Origin: Niebla homalea
Taxonomy: Eukaryota; Ascomycota; Lecanoromycetes; Lecanorales; Ramalinaceae
Length of the DNA: 64,000 nucleotides
Reading direction: 5' to 3'
Assembly: GCA_019925105.1 (NCBI GenBank)
Contig: JAHGAU010000002.1
Coordinates: forward strand, 186,001-250,000
Part shown: positions 1-9,948 of the stretch, one piece after another
Position numbering within the stretch: the first letter of the stretch is position 1
Layout: each line of letters opens with the position of its first letter
Translations under genes and position numbers: made by a program
The notes under the pieces: model-generated
Database searches by the model: none
The model's input: only the letters and a program-made list of their open reading frames with translations
Told to the model about the DNA's origin: nothing

Positions 1-3000
1 TAATACGGGGTTTTAGGGTTTATCGTTTTTAAGACCTAAAAGTCTTATAAATTCTTTATATTTTTATGGCGGTAAGGCTTTTATAAAACCGTCCGTTAAT
101 ATCTTTACTATAAATATATACTTAATATTAATCGTTTTCTTCTGGTATTTTTATCGTAATTAATAATAATATATATTTATATAACGGAGTTTTATAATAA
201 ACTAAGAGTTTATCCCTTAAATTATACGGATTATTTAAGTATTATTATATTTAATCTTTAATAAGTAAAATAAATTTAATATAATTAACTTAAAGAAACG
301 GTTCTATTATATCAGCTCTTTTACTATAAGGGTAAAGCCGAAAAGCTCGGCTTTAATAAAGTTTATTATTACCGTTTTTTACTTTATTGCTTTCTAATTA
401 ATCAAGCCTTTAAAGAGCTTAAAGACATAGCCTTATAAGCTATATCGTATTTCGAGATTATTAGTAAATAACGCATTTAAGGATACTATAAAAACGGTAT
501 ACGGATTAATGATTTTCCCGTTATATATAATAATATAATACTTAATATATATAAAGTATTATAATACTTTTATGGCTACTTTTAAGTGTTATTTTAACGG
601 ATTTATAAGGAACTCAGATAACTTAAACACTAAATACGTAATATCCGTCCTCATAATAACGGCTGCAAAGTTAATAAAACCGATAAATTATTGATATATA
701 TAAATCTCTTAAGGTAAGGCTTACCCGGTATTTTTGGTAAAAGGTTCGGTATTCCGTAAAGGTACTCTAGGAATATAATTTATTATAATATTAAATTTTA
801 CCGTAAACTTATTAATATAACTATCCTGGTATAAACGGATTGCTCGATTTAATCAATCTTATATTATCCTTATACTTAGGAATTATTTTATTTTACCTAG
901 GTTTCTTATTTTATAAACCTTAAAGAATTTACTTTGGAAGTTATCCACTTTTTAACTATACTTACGATCGTAAATAACGACGATATTATCTATAAAGAAG
1001 AAAACCATTATATAGTTATTAATAAAAAGATATTTGATTTCCGGGACTTACTTTAGGCCCAGGTCCATTAAGGTTTTTAAGAGATTTTTAAATTATAAAG
1101 CCGGTAATTATTTAAGCTTATATAAAGCTTAAAGTAAAAAAAAAGTAAACCTTTATTCCTATATCTTTCTGGTGATTTAATGTATATAAATTCGTTTATT
1201 TCGCTGTTTATAAACGTATTAATAACGTCCTACTATTTTATATCTAAATTAAATACGGTTATTATAGTTATAAGTACTTTAAGAACCCTAATTATTAAGG
1301 TAACAATAAATATATCTTAATCGGTCTTTTATAAATTACCTTTTATATAAAGTTTTGCTTTATACTTGGTAAGATACCCTTTATCGTTAAATTTATATTT
1401 GAATATTTAGGTAATAAATATTAATATTTTATCCGCTTTTTCCGTATACTTAAGTAAAACCTCTTCTTATATACCCTTTTTTTTAAGAGCTTTAAGCTTT
1501 ACTTCGATTATTAACTTAAAACCCGTAGTATATAAATATTTAAGTATATAACGATAGTATTTTAACTTAATAAATAGGGTATTACGGTAAAGTATACTTA
1601 TTTTTAATAAAGAAAGAGATAACTTTTCGTCCTTTTTATATAGCTTATAGGATAATAAAAACGCAATAAAGGCTATATAGTATAATAGCTTTAATTTATT
1701 TATAGTTAAAGTAAAGGCTATAATATAACTTACTTTCTTTATATTTCTTATAGTTCTTTTTTTTTTAATAATATTACTTATATTAAAATCGGATTTATTA
1801 TTATCTTTTTTTTTCTGCTTTGGAGTTAATAGAGCTGGTGGAGCTAATAATAGATCTGGTGGTAAAGTTAATAGCTTATCACCGCCACCGTTACCGTTAC
1901 CGTTTCCTTTATTTCCTCCGTTATTATCCTTAAATACCGTATTATAATTTATTAATATTAAAGTTAATAAGGATGGATAATCCTTTTATTATTCTTTTTC
2001 TTTTCCCTTTTATATAAGGCCAGCAGTATTATTTATAAATTCCTTTTTTTTTTTATTATTTAATAATAGCTTAATAATAATATAAAATGTATTTATTTCT
2101 GGGATATTAATTAAATAAAGGAACAATTCTTTTTTAAGTTAAGCTAAGTTAATCTTATCGGTTTTATAGAACTTATTTTCTTTAAAGAAAACGTCCCTTA
2201 TATAAATTACTTTCTTTTAATTAAATATCTATATATTATAGATATTAATATTATCGTAATTAATAAGGAAATTAATATATATTCTTATTATTAATTTCTC
2301 TTTCTTAAGGATCGATTTATTAAGTAAGTAAGCTTTATAACCGTATTATTTAAGGTATTAAAGGTTTAACTTTATATTGGTGGTTTTCTTAAATAATATA
2401 ATTTATAAATGCTTTCTTATTAATATTTAATTTATAAGGAAACCGGCCGTTTATACGATCTATAATTATAGGAATTAAAGAAGTTTTACTTATAGCCTTA
2501 TAACCCTTACTTTTATAGCTAATAAACTACCTTTTTATTTTAAATAATTATTTTATATAGTAATATATAATATTAACGATTTAAAGGTAATATTAAGTTC
2601 GTCAATAAGGTTATTAAATTTAAATCTTAAAGATCTTTTTCCGTTTAATTAAATAAAGGCTATATTATAGTGATATTATATTTTAATCGTTTTAATAACC
2701 TTCCGTAGGATATTTATTACTTTAGACTTATATTTATAAATATATATTATTTAGAAATCGTATTTAAAGTAAGCGATATATAATATTTATTAATCTTAAT
2801 TTATCGTTATACTTATTTATATAAGGTTATAAGTAATTTAAAAGAAAAGCTTTATTAATATTTCTACTTTATATAAAGATCTCGATACGATCCGGTAAGC
2901 TTTTAATAAAATATAATTTTCATAATTACTTATATTTAAGGCTTTAATATTATCAATAATCTTTACCCCTTTAACTATTTACTAAAGGTACTATATTACT

Positions 3001-4795
3001 TCGTTAATAGCGTATGTAAAGAGTTAATGTTATTAACTTATAATTGCTGATTTAACGATAGGTTTACCGGTTATAAATATCGTATCGAGTTATTTAATAT
3101 TATCTTTAAATACGTAATATTTATTAATCCTTTTAATTAATATTCTTATCTATCCATTATTATAAAAGTAATAACGTTTAGTATTAAAGTAAATACCCTT
3201 ATCTATAAGGATAATACCAGATATAACGTTAATTATAAAGTCAGGTATATATATAACGTTATAAAGTATAATGAAATTATTACCTTTAAGGGTATCGATA
3301 TTTACCTCGATTTTTCTATAAGTAATAACTTTAAAATTATTATTACCAGCGATAATAATATCATTCTTTCTATTTATCTTTTTAATAAACCGGTCTTTTA
3401 TCGTTTTATTATAAATATAAAAGCTTAAGCTATAGTCTAAAATCTATAATAATTATAATATATAAGACTTTTATCCTATATTAAATATATTAAAGTTATT
3501 ACTATTATTTTAACCTAATATAAATAAATTGTTTTATTTAAACTTAAAGTTTCTAGATTTCTTAAAAACTTAATTAACTCTCTTTTTATCTTAATATCCT
3601 TAAACTTATTATTTACTCGTCTTTTAAGTATAAGATTAAATTTAAAGTTAATAGGTTGATTAAATCGGTTTATACGTAAATAATCGTATTTATTAAACCA
3701 GTATTTAATACCGTAAAGGCATTCTTTTAACTTAATACTTTTACCCTTAAATATAGGCTTATTATCTTTCTTAATATTGTTTTAATTTTCATTAACAATA
3801 AAGGCTAAATAAGACGGAGTCAATTTCTTTATATTATTATACCGTATATAATTTCGAAATTACTCCTTAAGATTAATAAAAGCTATTAAGAAGTCAGTTA
3901 GGTTATTTATATTAAACTCATAAAGCTATACTAATATAGGAGTCTATTTCTTAATTACGTTAATAAAATTACGGTATACCCGTTTCTTATTTAATACTTT
4001 AAGGATATTATTATTTTTAACTTTTACGAGTACTTAAGTATACTTATTAAGTTATAATTTAGCATTTTAACGAAAATTAAATCCCGTTATAATTTTATAA
4101 TATTCTTTTTTTACCGTTAAAAAGTAAACGGAATCTAAAGGTATAAACTTAATTTTAAGAGTACGTAAATAGTTCTATAAGTAATAATTTATGTTTTTAA
4201 GGTAAATAAGGTTCGCCTTATTAACTATTAAGTATATATAATTATTAATTTTAATAAAAGACGCGTATTGCTTTTTTATTCTTATAATTCTGGTTTTTAT
4301 GTTTATAAATTGTTTTTATAAGTTATTAATACCCTTAAGTTAATAGCTTTATCCGCTATAAGGACGGGTTATATTGGTTTTAATGGCTTATTTAAGTTTA
4401 TTAATTTTATTATAAAAGTAAAGTTAATAAGCTTTTAAACGTAATACTTAATAGTCTTGCCTTTAACGATAATAAGCTATAAGTCTTAGTTTTTTAAAAT
4501 AATAAGCTTAACTTTATATAAGTTTATCTTAAGGCTATAAAGGAGTAATAAGCAATAAACTTACTATACTCTTTAATTCCTTTTCTGTTTTTAATTTATA
4601 TATAATATATTAACCTTAAGGACTCGATTTAAGCTTTTCTAAATAATTAATTACACCTTTAAATTAATTAATAAATAAGTAACTATAGTGGTATACAATA
4701 CCGGGCTTATAACTATTAGACGTAAGGACGTATAAGAGTGGATAATATATATATATATTATATATAATTTATCTAGGAAATATAGTGCTATCTAC
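1..4795 (-). mobile_element. RIP-degraded Ty1/copia retrotransposon (truncated by window edge)
   Basis: This stretch is strongly AT-rich, has no long open reading frame on either strand, and changes abruptly to normal composition near 4.8 kb. Reading the minus strand through its stops gives copia pol in the expected order: integrase (about 2720-2500), a low-complexity linker near 1800-1920, reverse transcriptase (about 1480-800) and RNase H (about 660-15). Many Trp and Gln codons of the family have become stops and a catalytic Asp codon has become Asn (GAT to AAT), the pattern RIP leaves by C-to-T change at CpA on both strands. The gag end should lie toward 4.6 kb, but I could not read it. 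A possible outer LTR edge starting TGTAGATAG on the minus strand lies at about 4795; no second LTR is in the window, so the boundary is tentative. Confidence 0.9.
13..2720 (-). pseudogene. copia pol remnant: integrase, reverse transcriptase, RNase H
   Basis: In one minus-strand frame the RT active-site block reads FFIDNIVVIYDRK near 1006-961 (functional relatives have YVDD), followed by L-G-x-I-K-stop-F-L-x-I-R-I-I near 900-860. The RNase H part shows R-T-D-I-T-Y and KLSEFL near 645-605, then N-L-E-I-R-Y-S-L-stop-G-Y-V-F near 455-421 where copia has SSQGY, and KAELFGFT near 355-330. The C terminus reads L-T-D-G-F-I-K-A-L-P near 100-70 and ends at a TAA at 13-15, which may itself be a mutated codon. 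The integrase core shows FNNLIDELNITF around 2600. All are family landmarks with stops at former Trp, Gln and Arg codons. No product is expected. Confidence 0.88.
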
Positions 4796-4856
4796 ATAAA
4801 ATACCTAGGTGGTATAAGATGTACGGCCAGGTGATGATATCTACACGCGTTATGGT

Positions 4857-4940
4857 AGTGTCTTGGCACCGTCGCATGACGGCTCAGTGACACTCCATGC
4901 AATACCACCACCATGCCTGCACCCAGGCTGACACCTTCTT
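4857..4940 (+). repeat. Diverged inverted repeat, copy A (partner at 6178-6262)
   Basis: About 83 bp starting GTGTCTTGGCAC on the plus strand matches the minus strand of 6178-6262 at roughly four bases in five by eye. The blocks GTGTCTTGGCAC, ATGACGGCTCAGT and CACTCCATGC are shared in the same order and spacing. The copy overlaps the start of the zinc-finger remnant. Confidence 0.75.
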
Positions 4941-5103
4941 ATCGAAGCACGATTGGGTGCGCCACAAGCAGGATATACATGAGAAGCGACACGTCGAATG
5001 CCCCAGCTGTAACTATACATGCCGAAAGGACAATATGAAGAGACACAGAAAAAAAGTACACAACAAAGGCAACCAGAGAGTACACAAGAGATCGAACAAG
5101 TGA
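4897..5103 (+). pseudogene. C2H2 zinc-finger protein remnant (C-terminal piece)
   Basis: A 68-residue reading frame contains one complete C2H2 finger (ECPSCNYTC, then KRHRKKVH) preceded by a finger-like piece with a WVRHKQDIH helix end, and a basic tail. An in-frame stop sits three codons upstream of the first Met, and only about 100 bp separate it from the decayed retrotransposon, so the N-terminal part is missing. C2H2 proteins of this type usually bind DNA as transcription factors, but nothing here indicates a target. It is either a truncated gene end or part of a dispersed repeat, because the segment overlapping its start recurs inverted near 6.2 kb. Confidence 0.5.
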
Positions 5104-5281
5104 TGACGGAAGATTTAACATACATGGAACCGAGATTTGAGTATTGAAGTGGTGGGAAATTGTGTCAAGGATGTTGCTGCTGTTCATTCGTGAGATTTGA
5201 CCTGCTTTTCGACGACGTATTTGGAGCTTTTGTCTAGTCATGACAAGGGATGGGATCGGGTAAGTCGATGGGTGATCATCT

Positions 5282-5320
5282 CAACAGGCGACTGCTGCAC
5301 CTGGTGGCAGTCGCCTGTTG
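5282..5320. repeat. Perfect 14-bp inverted repeat (hairpin, 11-nt loop)
   Basis: CAACAGGCGACTGC at 5282-5295 is followed after 11 bases by its exact reverse complement GCAGTCGCCTGTTG at 5307-5320. It lies about 180 bp past the zinc-finger remnant and belongs to no recognised coding region. It could be a transcript-end hairpin or a transposon footprint. Confidence 0.85.
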
Positions 5321-5643
5321 TCTTCCCTCTGTTCTTTGATTTCTTGCTTGTTTCTTGGGACTGATTATGAGCGCGGCGCCTGGAGAATGTGGATACCCCG
5401 GGAGCGGCATCGTGTTTGAGCTTTTTTTGATGAATTATTCTTCTCTTCAAAGTCTATGTCAACCGTGATATTTTTGCGTCTGGTGTCTCTTCCTTTTCTT
5501 TGGAGCCATCTGAATTAGGGTCGGTATTTGGACTAGTGCCATTCTATATATGACGTCGCTTTAGTGTTCAAGTGCTGAAGAGTTTGGAGTTCTAAATAGA
5601 TTGGAGTACAATGAGAAACAAGAAAAGTCTTCTGTTACGTCTG

Positions 5644-5761
5644 GCCCAACACAGAAACTTGCCACGTGGGAATAACTGTCACTTCTCAGACATAAAGATC
5701 TCGCCCAACACAGAAACTTGCCACGTGGGAATAACTGTCACTTCTCAGACATAAAGATCTC
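5644..5761. repeat. Exact 59-bp tandem duplication (two copies)
   Basis: The segment starting GCCCAACACAGAAACTTGCC occurs at 5644-5702 and again immediately at 5703-5761 with no visible difference. Identity implies a recent duplication (or an assembly duplication). It lies in non-coding DNA. Confidence 0.95.
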
Positions 5762-6177
5762 GGCTTCAAGAATGCGCCATAGCTCATTGATAAATCACCC
5801 TTGTTTATGAACGAGAGCTCATTCATGAATAAGCTGTCTGATCCATAAAGCCATACGCGATATGTGAATTCCACGTCGCTGCTTTTGAGTACTGCATGAG
5901 CCTTGCAGGGCCTCGCCGCCGTCACCACCGTACACCCAAATTATCACCTTGGTACCGGCTTCACTGTCCTCACCACCAACCTCATCACTGCCCTCATCAT
6001 CACCTTCATCGCAGTTCTACATTTGTAGTATCGCGTTAGGAAGTGAAGGCGGGTGGCGACGAGGGCGAGGGTGGGATGAGTGGAGCTCCGACAGGCTGTA
6101 CTTTGCAGTAGGAGCTCCCTGCTCCCTCAGGGGGGGCGAGGAGCTAGATGAAGATGTGCATGAGCGGTACATAAATG

Positions 6178-6262
6178 TCAGCTTAGGTGTAGGCACAATG
6201 GTGGTGCCAGCATGGAGTGCTACTGAGCCGTCATACAAGCTGTGCCAAGACACTCTCATGAG
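6178..6262 (-). repeat. Diverged inverted repeat, copy B (partner at 4857-4940)
   Basis: The minus strand of this segment reads GTGTCTTGGCACAG, then ATGACGGCTCAGTAGCACTC, matching copy A. Several differences are G in copy A versus A in copy B (for example CCTGCACC versus CCTACACC), in the direction expected from RIP-like decay of copy B. Confidence 0.75.
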
Positions 6263-6609
6263 AGGTGTACATTAGAGCACCTACTGGTACATCTCAGTAC
6301 ACCTGGGCACGTCCTGCAGGTAGGCTTTGTCTTCCTTCATGCATCTTACATGCATCATCCATCATTCTCATCCCACAATAAAATACGTCTGGCCAGTATC
6401 TATGACTGAGAAGTGACATGCCGCCCCGCCTCACAGAAAACAATAATAATACCATTTTTACGAAATTATATCTAGATACAAACATCCTTACGTGGTGGTA
6501 TTGCGAAGGCCAGGGCACCACAGTAAGAGACATAACGGGATACCCAACCAATCTCTGATGAGCAACTATCGCGTCGTGGGCATGAGTAAGATGGAAATGC
6601 AAATCTGCA

Positions 6610-8723
6610 TTACGTCTTATGTGAAGGATCGGTATTCTCAAGACTTGTTCGAAATGTATCTTTGACAGCCCGCCGTTCCTTCCTTTTACGCCGCTGCCTG
6701 TCTCGCGCTCGTTGTTGTTTGGTGGTGGGCGGTCCCTTCATTTCCGGCTGCTTGTTTTGGACGCAATCGGCATACGATCTCGGTAAGGGAGTTGTTGGAA
6801 GCCGAGACGCAAGCATACACTCATGAATGCTTGGAAAATGACATTGATATTGCTGTTTCCCCAGCCACGCCAAAGGCTTTGGTAAGACATCATTCTTGAC
6901 GCTCGGCTGTGGTTCGACCCTCAAGAAGATCCATATTTTCCCCTCGTGTTTGCAGTCTGCCTCATAGCTTGCTTTGTTGGTGTTGCGCTTGAGGTTCTTG
7001 AGCCTAGCGTCCCGCTCCTTGCGCTGTAAGCCGCCAACAGAGTACACTTTCGCGATACAGTTTAGCCCGTTGATAAGATCCTCAACATCATACAAATCAT
7101 AGCAAGGCTCCGAGCGAACAAATGATCGAATGCAGAACCGACCGTCAAAGATCGCGCCCATGTGCGACTCGTATGGTATTGTGAACATTTTGAACACGTG
7201 TTTACCGCCTCTTACCGAGCGCCAACTCTCGGAAGTGAGAGCCTCTTGAGAAGGGTTTGGGCTCGACAACAGCCTGTCACACTGATCTGCTCTGTCATGA
7301 ATATCGATGAGTCTCTCAACATCCCCAAGTCTAGATTTGTATTGAGCCGTGATATGATTGGACATGCCGACCTTGATCTCATCTTGCATCCAGCATCTAC
7401 CCTCCACTCGAGATTGGCGATGAGATGTGTCTCTGTTCCTTTGATCCTCCACGAGCGTTTTCTTCGCACCGACGGGCATACTCACGCAAAAGTTCAAGTC
7501 TGGTACATTTCGCCTGCCGCGACGGCTCCTCAGCATGACCCGCGGTACTTTGGCTGAAGCAGAAGTAAAAGGTTCAAGGTCTCTCGATTGAAACGCAGTA
7601 GTATCCGAACTCGACGAATTTTGAATTCTCAGCCTTTTATGTTCCAATCGATGAATTTCCCTAATAAAGTCTCTCAACGATGGCCTCCTCCAGTCTCTGC
7701 TTCTACCTGGCCCCTTCCTCCATCCTTGAAGTGAATAGCGACCAGGAGGTGGCAAGTGCGTATGATCTTCTATGTCTGCCTTAACAGATTCCCTGCCAAT
7801 GTCGTTGGAAGGGTAGACATCTTCATCTTCCGTATAGTGTTGAACTACTTTGCGTGGGCTTGTCAAACCTTTCCAGTCCTTTATGCGCGCACGACTGACT
7901 CTTACGATGGGCGTCTCCCTCATGTTCAGCCTAGGTTGGCGACGACTCTGCAGTAATATTCGTGGAGGCATCCATCTATCCTTGCTTATGCCACCGCATT
8001 CAATTTTTGGTCCAAGGTCTAGAAGTTCGCGTGCCCTTACAAACCTTACTTTCACTCCGGATTGAGAAGGAAGAGGTCCGTATACCCAAGGACAATGATC
8101 TGTCGATTCAACATCGATTTGGTAAAGCTGGGACTCATCTGCGCCATTGCTATCCGGAATCTTCGCTATGACAAACGCATTAATGGATCGCTTTTTGTGT
8201 CGATACTCCGACAGCAATTTCCGCGCAATAAATTCGGTCGAAATGTCAACGGCGACCACAATTTGAGTGTTCAATTCTCCACGAGGCAAGCTTATGGAAG
8301 AATGGTCCCTACCTGAACCGAATGTGGGTTTCGGTTGCGGGTAAAGGGTATACCTATATGAGACTTAGACATCTGGCTGGGCTCGCTGTGAGAGCTCCGG
8401 GAGGGGAGTTACGCTCTGGTAAAGGCCATTGCTAAGGCCTTAATACCCCACCCGTTTAACGACAAGAATTCAACTCTAAGTATATAGTCTTCGCCTTTGC
8501 TGTTGACCGTCGGAAGGGCCTTCGCTTTAATAAGCGTATTTTCCATAGACACTGCCGAACTGTCAACCGAGAACGGATGTCTAGTGTTCTCATTTCCACA
8601 ACTGAAGGGCTTGGATCGCTTTCTCTGTTGATATTGAGCCGAGATATCCGCATGAGTTTTGGACTTCTGGCTGCGTTCCCTGCCCGAGCTCCAGAAGGGG
8701 ACTTGCGCTCTGGTAAAGGCCAT
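6610..8723 (-). CDS. Hypothetical protein, 671 aa, two exons
   Basis: I do not recognise the family. Exon 2 (6610-8353) is open back to about 8353 but has no in-frame Met in its first roughly 130 codons, so translation must start upstream. An ATG at 8723 opens exon 1 (8452-8723, beginning MAFTRAQVPFW), which ends in VEFLSLNG. Removing 8354-8451 joins it in frame to YTLYPQPKPTFGSGR and then LPRGELNTQIVVAVD. The donor GTGGGG is weak and the acceptor is ATAG. The protein is rich in Arg and Lys, with a strongly basic C terminus (RARDRQRRKRKERR) that could act as a nuclear or nucleic-acid-binding tail (inference). No membrane segment or signal peptide is visible. The intron resembles the first 76 bp of the coding sequence. 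The reading of exon 2 is secure; the start and splice are a proposal. Confidence 0.6.
8354..8429 (-). repeat. Intronic copy of the gene's own start region (direct repeat, copy 2)
   Basis: On the minus strand, 8429 down to 8354 starts ATGGCCTTTACCAGAGCG and aligns without gaps to 8723-8648, with roughly 80% identity by eye. Copy 2 has a TAA directly after this block and ends at the proposed acceptor ATAG. The copies are offset by 294 bp. Confidence 0.85.
8648..8723 (-). repeat. Start-codon region of the 671-aa gene (direct repeat, copy 1)
   Basis: This is the first 76 bp of the proposed exon 1, starting at ATG 8723. It is the partner of 8354-8429; a few bases upstream of the ATG (AGCA) also match. 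Confidence 0.85.
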
Positions 8724-9948
8724 TGCTGAAGCAGCTGCCGAAGCGCTAAATGGTCAAAGTCAGCCCAGTTTTCATGCCAAAAGCTCAAGCCTTTCGGTTC
8801 AGCTTCCTCTGACCCCAATTTTGGCGAACTCAGAGACAAGAAGAAGTTCTGGAAGAGGACTGCAAGATTGTCGTACCATGTGATCTCATAGTACGCCCAA
8901 TATGCCAAGCTCCTGCAGGCAGAATTGAGGCCTCGCATGACAGCCAATCAATCTTGCCACTGCCCCACGACACCTTTGTACCCGCTCAGCCTCAAGCACA
9001 CCTATCACCAGGGAAGACGAAACCTCAGAAGGTAGTGAGGATCCCCGCGGTCCTCCGCGAATGAGCGGATCGAGCATATTAATGAATCAGCACGAATGCA
9101 TCTTGACAAGCATCGTGGCAGAGACTTGACTTTCCAGACTCAATCAGGTCCAAGCCCACAGACGGTAATAGGGGTATGCCCTCACATTCTCCAGTGAACA
9201 ATGACCGGACTTCACATGGAAAGAGTCACAAGGAAAAATCGGAGGCTTTCGCCATCGCGAACGATTGCTTGGGATGCTCATCTTGTTTTCCAATTCACAG
9301 TCCTGGAAAAAGAGTAGCCGTAGCAGAGATCGATCAATGGGTTTCCAATAGCATAGAATATCGTGCAGACATACTATACAGGCATGCCTCTTTTCCTGAT
9401 AGAATGCTGAAACTCGCAATTCAACGCCCAAGGAGCTGCATTCTTATCATTAATACTTGCACGCGGTCCAGATTTCGTTTCTTGGTTTCCATTGGAATCT
9501 AGCTCAGAAGAACAGTAGATATATGTTAACATAAAGCTTATAAGCGATGCACACCTCAAGAATCCTAGGACCCGACTGGCGCAGGTGAAGGCTTCCATCA
9601 TCATAACACCCTCCAAGATCTAGCTCGGAGATCACCAATGTACCAATCCGATACATCAAGAACGACTCCCAAATTTAGAGCTCTGACGTCAGTATTGTAA
9701 CTCTATGTCTATGTGTTCTATCCCTACAAAAGCTCTCCCCAGCTATCCCACCCAATTCCTTCTCGAAGAAAAGAAAGGCATACCGACTATGCCCACCCCA
9801 TAAGGCATGGATAATTATGGTGAACAAAGATCCATACAAACTGCATTCATTTCACCTCTCAAAGATTCCATCCTTCCCCAACCCGCCTCGCAGGTCTCCT
9901 CAGCTTTAGCTTCCAATTTACAACCGCTGCTTCTAGACTGTCGCTGCC
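8724..9948. other. Intergenic region, upstream of two divergent genes
   Basis: No convincing gene. The left part is upstream of the minus-strand 671-aa gene. The right part carries the duplicated promoter-like segment of the F-box-like gene. Short open frames in 8456-9616 look like chance or shadow frames. Confidence 0.5.
9510..9770 (+). promoter_or_regulatory. Upstream segment shared with the SDR gene, copy 1 (CRE at 9684-9691)
   Basis: Three blocks recur in order upstream of the SDR gene: the ATAAGCTTA/AAGCGA/ACCTCAAGAAT block near 9530-9565, TGACGTCAGTAT at 9684-9695, and ATCCCACCCAATTC at 9745-9758. TGACGTCA is the full palindromic CRE bound by bZIP factors of the CREB/ATF type. Confidence 0.65.

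Larger units (their letters stand above)
5104..6609. other. Intergenic repeat-debris region
   Basis: Apart from the hairpin, the 59-bp tandem duplication and repeat copy B listed separately, I see no gene here. The short open frames overlap each other on both strands and lack recognisable domains. Confidence 0.6.

Noticed and set aside
8456..8947. 163-residue minus-strand open frame starting MAVMRGLNSACRSL
   Set aside because: It overlaps the better-supported exon 1 of the 671-aa gene in another frame and has no domain or continuation.
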